Assembly (NCBI RefSeq): GCF_001641265.1 | Contig: NW_020167530.1 | Coordinates: 806,001 to 870,000, forward strand | DNA: 64,000 nt | Source of the DNA: Pseudogymnoascus destructans | Lineage: Eukaryota > Ascomycota > Leotiomycetes > Thelebolales > Thelebolaceae | Direction of reading: 5' to 3' | In this document: positions 11,095 to 23,471 of the stretch, one piece after another | Layout: every line of letters begins with the position of its first letter | How positions within the stretch are numbered: position 1 is the first letter of the stretch | Notes under the pieces: model-generated | What the model saw: only the letters and a program-made list of their open reading frames with translations | What the model was told of the DNA's origin: nothing | The model's database searches: none | Translations under genes and position numbers: made by a program

Positions 11095-13144
11095 TCATCT
11101 CTCTTTTAACTCTTCCAACGCCAGCTTACACAACTCCTGATACCTACCTCCATCCCAAGGCTTCCGCTCCTCTCCCCTCCTCTTCAAAGCCTCGACTCTC
11201 GCCCGCCTAACTCTCTTCACAACTTCCTCTTTATCAACTTTCCACTGCACCCCTTTCGCACACCCCGTTCCCTCTTTCAGCTCCTTGATACTAAGCGTCT
11301 TTACCGGACGCCCCTCGGCCTCAAGCGCCGCCTTTTTAAACTGCACATCCGCGATCATCTTCCGCACTTCCATCATGTGGTACTTTATCCGCGAATAGAA
11401 TTCTGGAATGTGCGCGTTGTAGCGAGCACGGGATTGGGAGAGAAGGAATAGAGAGATGGCTTCTACAGCTGTCTCTGGTGAAGTCCTTGGACTAGGCTGA
11501 GGCGGAGCCACTGGACGAGGCTTGGAGAAATTGAGCCTGCAGCCTGAAACTGGCTGATGAACAGCTAGTGAAAGTGGTGGTAGAGGCCGGCGAAATGGGA
11601 CGGCTGTGGGCGCCGGGCTACGGGCCTTGCTGGGAGGTGGAATGATGGGACTGCTCAGTGTTTGAGTATCGCTTCCCCAGGTGCTTCTTGGTTTCCTATC
11701 GCTAAGTATCTGGATCTCGGAACAGGTTGGTATGTCCTCAGTAATGAGTGGTAATGGAGGTAACGGGTGAGTCCGAGCAGAATAGCGTTCAGGAGAAGCA
11801 GTGCTGGAAATGCTAGAACTGTCCATAGCTACCTCAGCGATGCAGCTATCGGATATTATGGTGGGAAGCGATGGCGCAAACCCAGACCTCTTCCGTGGCC
11901 GTGGCGGTGCTGAAGGTTTTAGAAACTGCGGAGGCGGGGGTTTTAGATATAGTTCAGGTGCAGTATCCTGGGGGGCTTGCTTCTGGGATATATATTCCGT
12001 GGTCGTCTTGCTGGCTATACTCGTATATGATGATGCAGATGAGCGACGCGAGTTTGCATCCCACGAAAGTGAGAAATCAAATTCGTCGAGTATAGAATCG
12101 ATTGAGGAGGTTTTGCTATGCGCTGATGATGACGACCCAGATCGTTTCAATTCCCGTTTAGCAGGAAGTGAATCCTCTAGTGGTGAGAGAGGCGGCGTAG
12201 GTGGCGTTGCCGCGTAGTGCTTTATGGTATTGTTGAACAGATTCTTGTAGTCCTTTTTGGCAGGACAGTCGGATGTTGTCGAGTCCATTGACAAGGTTCT
12301 GGCACGACCAGTTATAGATGGGGATTTAAATCCATCATCTGAGCCATTGTCTGGTAGAGGAAAGCCTGAGATTGTGGTATGCGTTGTTGATGTTGGTAAG
12401 CCAACTGAAAGGTTCCGGCTCCGAGTCGACGAATCGGAATCCCAGCGCTTATATTCACGTTTCGGAGGGCCATCGTGGGACATGTTCTGCTCTGTATTCG
12501 CCTGCATCAAGAATCCTTCAGATCTTTCATAGAATGACAGCGAAATCTTCAACAGTACTAGCTTCCGAGGATTTCGTAATTCTAGGTACTGTGCTTGGAT
12601 GGCGATACATAGCGCGGCGTAAAATGAGATGTATGTGAGATGTGCTGGGTGTACCTGGATTATCATTAGCTTGGTCAATCTCGTTTTCTACGTGTAATAA
12701 CATTGATTTTAGGCCAAATAATCCAAGGTATCTGATAACTGGCCATTATAGGCAATAGTAAATATTTCCAATCTCGCTGAAGGGAAGGGCAATGCAAGAC
12801 GCGTCGACAAAAATCGTGGGCCAACTTACAGGTCCTCTCACTTGCTCGAGAGATGCAGCACAGCGGTCTGAACACTCTTTATATCGGCCGTTCCGGAAAA
12901 GTTCTTTTACATCGTCTAGAAGGCTTCGCCATTCGTCATTCCCATATGGGAGGAAACTTGACTTAGTTGCCTTGACTTGTAATATCTTTCTTGGTGACCT
13001 AAAATACGTGGCCGGCGTTGAACTGTGACCTTGCAGGACGGGTTTGGCTGGAGCTCTTAACGGTACGGGCGTTGTTTTGGGCATCGATTGATGTAGGTCA
13101 GCTGGCTTGAGGGCCGCAACCAATTTCAAAGGTATGAGTCCCAT
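11095..13144 (-). CDS. Fungal protein of unknown function with helical N-terminus and disordered Ser/Pro-rich body
   Basis: Two exons (minus), about 13144-12830 and 12654-11095, give about 624 aa. The 175-bp intron (GTAAGT, GCTAATG branch point, CAG) joins WRSLLDDVKELFRNGRYKEC-like helices to VHPAHLTYISFYAALCIA, so the N-terminus looks like a TPR-type helical domain (about residues 55-160). The rest is Ser/Pro-rich and probably unfolded. Three related short motifs are spaced along it (PPKREYKRWDSDSS, PAKKDYKN, PAKRELKRSGSSSS). A basic helical C-terminus ends the protein. The pattern resembles conserved fungal hypothetical proteins; I know no function. The start could also be the ATG at 13084, and an upstream exon cannot be excluded. 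Confidence 0.7.
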
Positions 13145-13830
13145 TGTACTCGAGGCTAGATGCAAGTAGAGTTGTTAATTTGCGCGGCAATGAAGCTTTT
13201 GTCGTGAGGCCAGGATGCAGGGACACGCCACTGCGGAATGGAGCACATTCGCTATGGAGTGTCGATCTGGACATGCGTTTGCCATGCGACCATATGCTGG
13301 TCCAAAAACAAGGAACAAAGAGAGATATGAGATTGCCAGCAGATGTCGTGTGGTGTTGTTTGATATTTTTGAATTGTTGTTCTGTTTTCGTCGAATTGGT
13401 GTTGCTGTTTATCACCGCGTGTCCATTATCAGGTGTCCGCCCTTGACTACTGTGATGTCTTAGACTTCAAGACCAGCCACCATCACTATTGAAAACAAAA
13501 GGCTGGCACACCAAGCGGCGCAGAACGCGCTGCTAGAGCAATACATGGGTTTAAGAAGAAAAATGTCAACCTCAGTTACTGTTCTTTGTACTTTATATCC
13601 ATTGTGCCACTTCTTTGTGATGGAAGGCCAATTTGACATAAGAGGCAGCACTGCTAACCAAATTAAATTCCTTACGCGCCAACATTTCTTTCCATGTAAA
13701 CAAAGCAATTAAAATAAATAACCGAAAATATAAAGATGTGTTGATATCGCCGCTGATAAATTTATTTTTAACATAACTTGTATTTCTTCTCAGAGGTGCA
13801 CAAGTTGTAACTACAACTATTCCTCTACAC
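13145..13830. other. Intergenic, unknown gene to tel2
   Basis: Between the start of the minus-strand unknown gene and the tel2 stop. It should hold the promoter of the former and the tel2 3' UTR. No convincing ORF or repeat. Confidence 0.55.
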
Positions 13831-16800
13831 TCAAAAATTCACCAAATCTCCCATCAATAGCGCCTGGTACTTTTCTACTACCTCTCGGATTCTGTAGAGC
13901 ACTCCAGCCGCTAAGGTCCTTGCTCTCTCCTCTTCCTTACCCCCTTCCCCAATAGAGCCAAAGATGGCCTCGACCCATCTTTGTGTCTCCAATAACTCTC
14001 TCCCGTGCTTTTCTGACAGCCGCCTCTTGTCTCCATTAACCTCTAACAAAGTCATGAAGCCGAAGAGGACTGCCTCCCTCACGGACTTGTCACCTATTGT
14101 GTGGCTTCTCACTGCCAGCAGCAAGTCCCAGAATTCACTCGTCATCTGAGGTAGCTGCAGAGTGCTGCTCCCACTCGCGTGCATAATCAAACTGAGAGTT
14201 TTCAGATAACTGCTCAAGAGAAAAGACTCAAAAATCACATTTTTGCCACCGTATGCCTTTAAGTGTGCAAAGAACCGCCCGGTCAGGGGGAAAAAGAAAG
14301 ATTCTGCGACCATGGAGGAGAGGGCGTTGACGGTAGGTGGAGCTCGTCGGGATTCGACGGCAAGGCGCGAAGAGAAAGTTCTGACTTTTAGAATATCGGG
14401 GCCGGTAGCTTTATCTGCCAGCGACGCAGCTAATGGCTGTATCATGGTTTTAGAAAGCTGGTGAGATAGAGAGTTAACCGGGCTTTCTTCTGCTGCATAA
14501 ATATTGTGCAGTCCTTGAGGAAGCTGTCTTGATGGAAAGTTGTTGCGGGAAGCCAGAGCTGTTTTCGTAAGTGATTTGTCTTCCTCTTTGAGCCCCCCTA
14601 ATTCTCTGGCGGAAATCGCTATAGTTGAGAGTACGGAAGCTCTCTGTGATATGGAGTAGTCGCCGTCAAAAAATGTCCTAGCGAACCACTTTGCCATTCT
14701 TTGCGGATCACAGAGCAGAACTGAAATCATGCTCTGCAGGCGCACGTCGTTGAAATCATCAATGTCATACTTATCCTGTAGACCCATCAATACGGTAGCG
14801 AGTTCCTCTGCATGGTCTTTGACCTCAGTGCCAAAGCCGGACTTCCGTCTGATTAACGAGGCTGCGGTTGACAGGGCCAATCGTTGACGGTCGTAATTTT
14901 CTGTGTCCCTAAAATATGAAATAAGGTCCCGAATGTATACTGGCGCAGTAGGCTTGTTCCGCACAACAAGGGTGGGATCTTCATCCGAATCTTCCCCGTC
15001 AGAGTCGGGTTTTGTGTACGGGACCAGATCGTCCTCCTCCTCTGAACCATCGTCGTCAACCTCTTCAATAGAAATAATTTTGGACGAGTCCTGAGATAGT
15101 CGGATTGGTTTGTTTACTTCACGAGGAAGGCTTGGTTTGGTTTGCTTGGCTTCTGGCGCGATATGTTTCCGAAGAGACTCAACTGAGCCAAGGCTGTCTA
15201 TGACACCTACTAAGCCTTTGTACCATTGGGCTTCCGGAGATTTGAGTTCTTCCATCTTGAAATCCATTTGATTCCCAGTAGGATCCACGAGACCAGATAT
15301 AGCTTCACCGACTAGCATTCCTAGGAATCGCGCTCTTTCTGAGGAGGCAGATAGGCGATTGGATACCGCGTTGAGATAAACTCCAGATCTTGCAAGAATT
15401 TTTAGCTTCATTGGAGAAATTCGGTGCACATATCCAGCGCAAAGAAGTAAAATTTGGGCATGAACTGTATATTCATTAGCACAACATCTTAATTATTGCA
15501 CCAATAGGGATAGGGGTGTTTCGCACCGTCTTGCTGCATGGAAGGAGTATGCTTGATATAGAGTTGGTCACCAAACTGTTGCATGCTCTTTTCCAGAATA
15601 GCCTCCAAGTCGTACTTGGAGAGAGAAATGACAGCTATTGCCGCACGTCGGATGCTTATTGGCTCTCCAATACCAGCACCAGGCAATCCAGTCATCCAAG
15701 ACAAAAGTAAGTCCTTCCGTGCCGCGTTTCCATTGATAATCGTACTTAAATAAGCTGCTCCCGCAGAGACTCGAGCGGTATCTTCTTGCCACCAGGCTAC
15801 ATCGCCATAGTTAGGATCGCTTGGTAGATGCTGCTTAACGAGTAAACGCAAAGCGCAGTTCAGGACAGATTTTTGCTCATAAGTAGGAATCACGTCCAAA
15901 AGTTTTTGAAGCACCTTTAAGTCGTCTTCAGCTCCAAGAACTAAATCCAGTATAGCTTCCAATATGACATCTTTTCACATTTTAGCCAGAATATGGGGAC
16001 CTAGTGGGGAGATGGTTCCTTACCGGGATACCCGAGACGCAAACTTTTCGAAAGGAGTTCTGTGAGGTGCTTCCAAGGGCTGACGGACTCCAATGCTATG
16101 TGCTTTGCCCAGTATTGAATGTTTGATGCAATCCATCTGCTATATTTTACTCCATCCGCAAGCCATGAAGTCTCTTCAACAGTATTGTTAGACTCATTGA
16201 TAATACTATGGGCTTCGGCAGCGGAATTTAGTAACCTGCTGCCGCCAATCAACACAGTAACCTCGCGCCACAAGGATGCTTGCTTGGAAATAGGCTCAGA
16301 TTGGAGGACTTTCCAAAGGCCTTGAAGCACGGCATTACCGTGCAAAATGTCTTCCAAGACACTTTGGTAGTCCCTTAATGACTGGACGAAATTCGGCCCA
16401 TCGCCTTTCTTAGTTGTGATCTTGCTTTGATCAATCAGGACGTTTAGTCGAGCTGATATAGCACCCAGTCCGGTAACATTCCGGAAACAGTTCAAGAGCA
16501 AATCTCTCTCTCTTTTGTATTTGAAGGCCTTGGATCCCTTGCCCCTTTCTGAGAGGATTGCCCAGTAATTTGGGACAGTATCAGAGACCAGAACATTAAT
16601 CAGCTGAGAACTTAACGGGCTCGGAGAAGAGAGAGATATGCCGTTGGTTGTGTCCAAGTACTTCAGGATTGATATGAGATTCGAAAAGTCAGGTTCATTT
16701 TGGAGCATCTCCAGAGCTTCTCGTGGGCTTCTTGCTTGAAACTCATTCTTTTGAGGAGCTTCCCGTCGCTCCTTGGTTTCAACCAAAGCATCTTCTTGAT

Positions 16801-16852
16801 CCTCTTTAATATTCTTATAAGCTGTACTCATAGGTGTGAGCAAATCCTCCAT
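13831..16852 (-). CDS. tel2: Telomere length regulation protein Tel2
   Basis: Exons (minus) 16852-16024, 15970-15527 and 15464-13831 give 968 aa. Intron 2 uses a GTGCGA donor, and this choice alone yields the in-frame join MQQDVHAQILLLCAGYVHR. The conserved Tel2 C-terminal segment starts there and continues through SERARFLGMLVGEAISGLVD. An acidic linker (IEEVDDDGSEEEDDLVPY) lies before an alpha-helical repeat region. Tel2 works with Tti1 and Tti2 as an Hsp90-linked chaperone that stabilises the PIKK kinases (Tor, Tel1/ATM, Mec1/ATR, Tra1). Size fits the family. It shares a 241-bp promoter with uba3. Confidence 0.9.
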
Positions 16853-17093
16853 TTTCTACATCACAGCTCTATCGAGGTTGATCTAGAACGTCCCTGAAAG
16901 CATGAGGACGTGACGAAGGACAACGGCGTATTACGTGGGGAGGGAGCGGTGTAACTTGGCAGTACTTGTTAGGCGTGTGTACGATAACGCTTATTGAGCT
17001 CTTATCTGGTAGCTAGGTGCCTTGTCTCGTAGTAACGACAACCCCGCCTCCTCTCTTGCTGCAACTACTACTTCTCAAGCTATTAGTGGCAAT
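16853..17093. promoter_or_regulatory. Shared promoter, tel2 (-) / uba3 (+)
   Basis: A 241-bp divergent spacer. No clear factor site; short leaders are implied for both genes. Confidence 0.45.
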
Positions 17094-18713
17094 ATGGCGA
17101 CGACCATGGCATCTCAAATGCCACCTTCTATGCTTCCTTCAAGCAGCCACTCGGAAGGGCGATGGTCGGTCACCTCTGTAGCGTGGCTTCTGGACGACCT
17201 CAGTTTGGAAATGCTAACACTGTCCGCTTTTTAGGAAGTACCTCGACAACATTAGGAAGGGCCAAGGCGGTTTCACCGATGAAAGTTATGAGATCGACGA
17301 ACACGGCAATAGTACGAGCGGTGGTAGGATTGATATCCAAGAACAGATGAAGATATTGTAAGACTCACGTGAGACATGTTCTACTACAGTTTGGTACTGA
17401 CATTTTCTCTAGGGTAATGTACGTTGGGTGATATCTAAGTTTGGGTCAGTTTGGCTTACAACACCAAGAGGGGCTGGAGGCTTGGGTTGCGAGATATTAA
17501 AGAACCTAGCCTTGTCAGGGTTTAAGGACATTCATGTCATTGATATGGGTAAGTCCCAGCTAATCCCGTTCAGAGCAAACGTTGACTAAATCTGCCCCAA
17601 AGACACAATAGATGTCTCAAATTTGAACCGCCAGTTTTTGTTCCGCCATAGCGATGTTGGGAAATATAAAGCTGAGGTCGCTGCGAAGTTTGTCATGAAA
17701 CGAGTAACGGGTGTCAGAATCACGCCCCATAATTGCATGATTCAAGATAAAGATGATACTTTCTACATGCAGTTTGGGATGGTCGTTTGTGGGCTCGATA
17801 GCATTGAGGCACGGCGGTGGATTAATTCACAGCTGGTAGAACTGTTTGACGAGGAGAACCCAGACAGCCTCAAACCGTTGATTGATGGTGGGACAGAAGG
17901 TAGGTTCAGCATATTACCAATTAAAGCATTCGTTTCTAAACTCTTCTAGGTTTCAAGGGCCAATCGAGAGTTATAATACCAACTATGACTTCTTGTATAG
18001 AGTGCCAACTTGATATGCATGCCCCCCGCGCAGCAGTGCCGCTCTGCACGTTGGCCACGATCCCAAGACAGCCAGAACACTGTATCGAATGGGCTCATAT
18101 TATCGCATGGGAGCAAGAAAAGCCATTCCCAAAACTTGACAATGATGATCCAAAACATATCACGTGGCTCCATGGGAAAGCCCTCGCCAGAGCACAAGAG
18201 TTCAATATCAGTGGTGTTACATATTCTCTCACCCAAGGCGTGGTGAAGAACATCATTCCTGCGATTGCTTCCACAAATGCAATTATCGCCGCAAGCTGTT
18301 GCAACGAGGCATTCAAGCTCGCAACCTCGGCTGCCCCATCGTTGGGCATGGAGGAGAATTATATGATGTACAGCGGCAACGACAGCATCTACACGTTCAC
18401 ATTCAAACACGAGAAGAAAGACGACTGTCCTGTTTGTGGTAACCTTCCGCGTGACCTAGAGGTCGATAAAGTATGGACATTGCAAGAGCTTATTGATGCT
18501 TTGGCAATTGTTCCTGGCGCACAGTTAAAGAAGCCATCTATTCGTGCAGAGGGGAAATCGCTTTATATGCGGAGCCCGGCGAGTCTCGAAGAAGCCACGA
18601 GACCAAATCTCGATAAGAAAGTCAGCGACTTCGTAAACGAGGGCGATGAAATTGCAGTTACTGATCCTGCTTTCGCTCGCGTCAGTTTTAGATTTCGCAT
18701 CAAGTACACATAG
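17094..18713 (+). CDS. uba3: NEDD8-activating enzyme E1 catalytic subunit (Uba3)
   Basis: Six exons: 17094-17164, 17235-17357, 17413-17418, 17469-17548, 17603-17899 and 17950-18713 (446 aa). Exon 3 is a 6-nt microexon needed to give KILVIGAGGLGCE, the nucleotide-binding motif (Gly68-Gly73). Other blocks are DTIDVSNLNRQFLFR, VCGLDSIEARRWIN, LIDGGTEGFKG and the catalytic cysteine in PLCTLATIPR (Cys225). CxxC zinc ligands are visible (CIEC, CPVC), and a ubiquitin-fold C-terminus ends SFRFRIKYT. Uba3 with Ula1 adenylates NEDD8/Rub1 and passes it to Ubc12 for cullin modification. The first intron donor, GTCGGT, is unusual. The first in-frame ATG is used. Confidence 0.95.
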
Positions 18714-18950
18714 GGGACTAGACAGTAGCGATATGTGGTCTCGATATTGCCATAGAGAAAACCGGTTCACTTAAGTCATGAGCATGGCAGAGCATAATGT
18801 AAAAAACCAACATATGGCAAGATTCAAATCATAGCTCCGGTGAATCTAATGATTGCATGTTTTACAAAATCTACCTGCCCAACGCCAGCTCCCGTAACTC
18901 CGATAAATGCTCCTGGGGTAAAAGCAGCCTTTCCAACTCATCCGAGAGTA

Positions 18951-20126
18951 TTATTTGGTCATTAATGAAAGGTTCCGCTTAAACCTTACACATTTTTGCT
19001 TCAGAGCCTTGATCGACTCCAGAAAGAGCTCATCGCTGTCCCACTGTCCAGTGCTTTCGATCGAAAATATAAAGTGATCCCTGATGCGGCCAAGCTTGAC
19101 TTTGCCTTGGAATTCTTCATGTCGCAAGCACTCTCTGCTGACCGTGTCTTTCATCGTATCCTTCACAACTGCTTTCTTCTCGCCTGCATGGCCTTCATAC
19201 CCGCTGCCCGGAGTGCTTGCCTCCTCTTTTGTGACCTTCTCAAACCCAATGACACCTTTGGGGAAGCACTTTGCGAACTTCTCGGCGTCATTTCCAAGTA
19301 TTGGCTTCAAAATAGTTATGGTTGGCAATAATCGGTACGAGGCTGTCGCAACAGGACTGAATTTGGCATGATCGGCTCCGATTCCCTTAATCGCGTGCAT
19401 GTCAAGGTCTATGCATTGGCCCGGACGTAGTTTCGCAATAAGTATATCTGGATTCGTAACTGTGATGGTGTCGTCACCGGAAAAGAACTCCGGTTGTCTC
19501 CCGACAGGCTCGAAGACGATATCGCTGGCATGAACCGCAGAGTTTATGTATAACTTATTCGAATCCGTTTCTCCCGGAGCCGCGTCAGGATTCCGTGTGC
19601 ATGCGATTTGCAGTTTCAGTGTTATCGTGTTGTAATCGAATGCCTCCCCGGCCTCAGTGCCTTCTTCCTCGTTCGCCTTGCCGAACCACCTCATAAACTC
19701 CAGTAGCCCCTTTCTGCCTCCTTTGAGAGGTACTAGTCCTAACCTGTGCGCAAGAACTTCATCCTGAATGACCGATGTATTGTTGTTCATGAAAACGTAT
19801 TCAATGGCGAGGGTGGGTATTTCGGCAAGGAGAATGCGACGGAAGGCATTTGCAACTGACGCATCAATGCCAGAAATAGAAAATGAGGCATTGAATTGGG
19901 TATTGTGGTGGAATTGTATCTTCAGATTCTTCCTGAAAAGATCTAGGTCCCAAGAATGATCTTCCCCAGCGTAATGGCCTGGAAAGTCGGTGGATGTGAC
20001 ATCGTCGACGGTCTCTAAGTTGATGCCCACAACCTGTTTCAACTTAGCACTTGAATCTCTTCTTTAGAAAGGGAAATTTACCTTTCGGCGCTGGAGTTCC
20101 TCTTGTGATGGAGTATATGGAGCCAT
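18951..20126 (-). CDS. rpc40: RNA polymerase I and III subunit AC40 (Rpc40/RPAC1)
   Basis: Exons (minus) 20126-20082 and 20033-18951 give 375 aa. The 48-bp intron follows MAPYTPSQEELQRRK. The alpha-like dimerisation fold shows FSISGIDASVANAFRRILLAEIPTLAIEYV and EVLAHRLGLVPLKGGRKG, then the insert domain with KLYINSAVHASDI. AC40 pairs with AC19 as the counterpart of bacterial alpha in Pol I and Pol III. The plain reading ends KCVRFKRNLSLMTK. A GTAAGG donor at 18989 could instead splice to 18936 and add 22 codons ending at 18871, giving another C-terminus. The gene shares a 253-bp promoter with nuo49. Confidence 0.92.
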
Positions 20127-20379
20127 AGTTGTGAGATATATTCACAGTTGTGGCGGGGCTTCTATCGCGATATCAGTATCAAAAATAAAAATGTTTTGTA
20201 CTCGCGCAATAAGCCGACCAACATCCCTGTCCCAATTGCCGGCCAATGAGAAGCTGTCGAATTTAGACCCAATCGACCACACTTCATCGGCATACAATTG
20301 GAGGCTCACATTACCACACCTCGACTTATCCATTCCATCTTGCCGACGAGGAGTGAGCCTACCTGTGGGATTGATCACC
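20127..20379. promoter_or_regulatory. Shared promoter, rpc40 (-) / nuo49 (+)
   Basis: A 253-bp divergent spacer. The nuo49 frame is open upstream of its ATG, but the presequence fits the ATG at 20380. No factor site is assigned. Confidence 0.45.
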
Positions 20380-21929
20380 ATGACATCCTCCTTATATAGG
20401 CTCGCCGGCCAGAGCGCAAAGCGCCTGTGTATGCGCGCATCCCCTTCGTCCAAGCTTGCCGCACCTGCAACAACACGGTCTTTCGCAACGACACCGCGGA
20501 GGAACGCGGAGCCATATCAAGCAACACGACTGGTAGCTGTTGGGGACAATTTCACCTCGCCAGCACCGCGGGATGCTGATATAGCTGCCAATATCACCCC
20601 GGAGGAAACTCACCGGGAGGGAGAGAATGTGGAGAACAGGAAGATTAGACACTACACAGTCAACTTCGGACCTCAACATCCAGCTGCTCACGGAGTGTTG
20701 CGACTGATTCTCGAGCTCAATGGAGAGGAGATTGTGCGATCGGATCCTCACGTCGGGTTATTACACAGAGGAACCGAAAAGTTGATCGAGTACAAGACAT
20801 ACCTTCAGGCACTGCCATACTTCGACCGTTTGGACTACGTCTCCATGATGACCAACGAGCAGTGTTTCTCCCTGGCAGTCGAGAAGCTTCTCAATGTTGA
20901 GATTCCAGAGCGTGCCAAGTGGATCAGAACCCTCTTTGGAGAGATTACGCGTATTCTCAACCACTTGATGTCTGTGTTGTCTCACGCCATGGACGTTGGT
21001 GCCCTTACGCCTTTCTTGTGGGGGTTCGAGGAGAGAGAGAAGCTCATGGTAAGATACTGGTCTATTTTTGTTCTATGTCTAATGTCATCGCTGCATATGA
21101 ATGGCACTAATATACAAGTTAGGAATTCTATGAAAGAGTGTCTGGCGCCCGTCTCCACGCTGCCTACGTCCGTCCAGGAGGTGTCCACCAAGATATCCCC
21201 ATCGGCCTACTCGACGATATCTACCAATGGGCAACGCAGTTCGCCGATCGCATTGATGAGACGGAGGAGCTTTTGACGGATAACCGAATCTGGATTGGCC
21301 GCACAAAGGGCGTTGGAGTTGTGTCTGCTGCCGATGCTTTGAACTTGTCTTTCACCGGTGTTATGCTTCGCGGATCCGGCGTACCGTGGGATATCCGCAA
21401 GAGCCAGCCATATGACGCGTACGACCAGGTTGAGTTTGATGTTCCAGTCGGTGTCAACGGAGACTGCTACGACAGATATCTCTGCCGCATGGAGGAATTC
21501 AGACAGTCCCTCCGCATCATTCACCAATGCCTCAACAAGATGCCAGCGGGACCAATCAGAGTGGAAGACTACAAGGTCTCGCCACCACCCAGAGCTGCCA
21601 TGAAGGAGAACATGGAAGCCCTGATCCACCACTTCTTGCTCTTCACAAAAGGTTATACCGTGCCACCAGGAGAGACCTACTCAGCCATTGAGGCACCCAA
21701 GGGAGAGATGGGAGTTTATCTTGTCAGTGATGGAAGCGAGAGGCCATACAGGTGCAAGATTCGCGCTCCAGGATTTGCCCATCTCGGAGGGTTCGACCAG
21801 GTTTCAAGAGGCCATCTTCTGGCTGATGCGGTTGCGATCATTGGAACGATGGATTTGGTGTTCGGAGAGGGTAAGTTTCGCACACATATGGCGGTACAAA
21901 TATACTAACAAATCGTAGTTGATCGTTAA
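20380..21929 (+). CDS. nuo49: NADH:ubiquinone oxidoreductase 49-kDa subunit, mitochondrial
   Basis: Exons 20380-21048, 21123-21870 and 21919-21929 give 475 aa. The last exon is only 11 nt and supplies the C-terminal VDR and stop, as is usual for this subunit. The basic N-terminus (MTSSLYRLAGQSAKRLCMRA) is a mitochondrial presequence with a likely cut near RSFATTP. Core motifs: NFGPQHPAAHGVLR, DPHVGLLHRGTEKL, EFYERVSGARLHAAYVRPGG, and RCKIRAPGFAHL near the end. The protein is the NiFe-hydrogenase-like core subunit that helps form the quinone site of complex I. Its presence shows a full respiratory complex I, absent in budding yeast. Confidence 0.97.
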
Positions 21930-22107
21930 GAGAGGCGTGATGTGTGGAGGAGGTCAACCGGCCGCGTTTGTACAGCTGGGAAATAGAATGGTGCAACAGT
22001 TCGAGTATTTGTATATATCTGTGTTTATTAGGTCATCAGCCAAGCAACTCAATCATCACATCTAGACTGTTTTTGTGCACTTACAATGTATTTCAGACTC
22101 GTGCCCT

Positions 22108-23471
22108 TCAGGTATATCCTGTGCTGGCCATGTCGCTGTTAACAATGGCTGGGCCTCGATATGGTCGGTTTGGTGGAGAGTACTCATTTAGGCCATCAAA
22201 TACTGGATGGTTAACACTTGTGAGAGGGTCCGCTGGGGGTGCGTAGGGCTCAGGTTGCCGTGCGGCTGCACCTATTCCTTCAGACAGTATTGACCGACCA
22301 CCGTGAAAACCGTCCACAGTTGGAGCGCCCAGAGCCGGGTCGCTGAAGTTTGAAGGCAACATCTGTGAACTGAACTGCTGAGCAGCACCCCGAAACCGAA
22401 TGCTTCTTTCCCTGTAAGTAGTCAGTAAGTAATGTTTTTCGTATGTACTTTCGTACAAACTTTGCAAATGCATTATGCCATAGATTGCACTTACTGTTTG
22501 GCTCTGGGGCCCCTGGGCACCACGCTGCCAGGGTCATACTTGACATTAGCAATCATCTCACCCCAAGATGCGCCTCTGAACTGCTCTCCTCCTGGGTAAT
22601 ATTTTGTCGTGCCGATATAATTCTGCACCCAGTCTTGTCGTTCACCGGGCAGATGAGCTTCGTGCAGCTGAGGACCTGAGTCGTTCTCGGGCAATGCCTC
22701 ATGTCCAACCGCCCCATTGCCAAATTGGTGACCGATATACACGTTACCAAGCCCAGAACTGTTCCTAGGGTTGTGGTAGTAGTTGCTCATTTGCTGATCG
22801 GTTTCCATTTCCAGGCTACTGGCACGGTCCAAAAGTGTCTGCTGGGCATAAAGGTCGGGGTCATTGTCTGGGCCGCCAGGAGCAGCCCCGTAGGCATGCC
22901 CTGCGCTGCGAAGCGCGTCTTCAATCGCTGCATGTCTGCTTGATTCCATGTTTATGGCGGCGAACCTGGCTTCTACCCTCGCGATCGCCTCTTCAATTTC
23001 TCTGCTGCTCTTTCTGCGGTCTTTCTTCGATACCTTCCGTCCCATCGTTGTCGCTCCTGCCCCACCTCCACTTCTCTCTGCATTCCCACTTGGCATCTCC
23101 ATGATCTGCATTTGTCCTGGTGCCAGCATTCTCTCATATCCCGCATGCTGAATCTGTCGTCCACCACCACCCAGTTCTCTCTCAATATCAATATCAAACC
23201 TCGTCTCACACCCCCCTTTCTCACCTTCAAATACACACCCTTCCCTCCCAAGTCTGTAATGCATCTCCCGGTGGGACTCTTCGTTAGCCAGCGTGCGCTG
23301 GTTCCAGACCACTCTTGCACATGAGGGGCAATTCTCAGTGACTATGATAGGGCGCTCAGCAGGGTACCGGCAGTAAGGGAAATGTGGTGATTGAGAAACG
23401 ATCGGGCAGCCACGGAGTGTGGGGAGGGCACAGTGGCCACAGTTGAAGCCGATGAATTCTTTGACGCACAT
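22108..23471 (-). CDS. Fungal protein of unknown function with Cys-rich N-terminus
   Basis: Exons (minus) 23471-22495 and 22411-22108 give 426 aa. The 83-bp intron (GTAAGT to CAG) continues the frame as RAKQERSIRFRGAAQQF. The first 90 residues carry paired cysteines (CGHCALPTLRGC, PYCRY, ENCPSCARVVW) that could form a small zinc site. A basic, probably helical stretch follows (KKDRRKSSREIEEAIARVEA), and the last half is Gly/Pro/Asn-rich and likely disordered. I do not recognise a named family. The pattern is like that of short Cys-rich proteins seen in many filamentous fungi. The start ATG directly precedes the Cys-rich part. Confidence 0.7.

Noticed and set aside
12655..12678. Start of the unknown minus-strand gene at 12678 or 12666
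   Set aside because: These lie in the intron; the exon at 13144-12830 joins to it and completes the helical domain.
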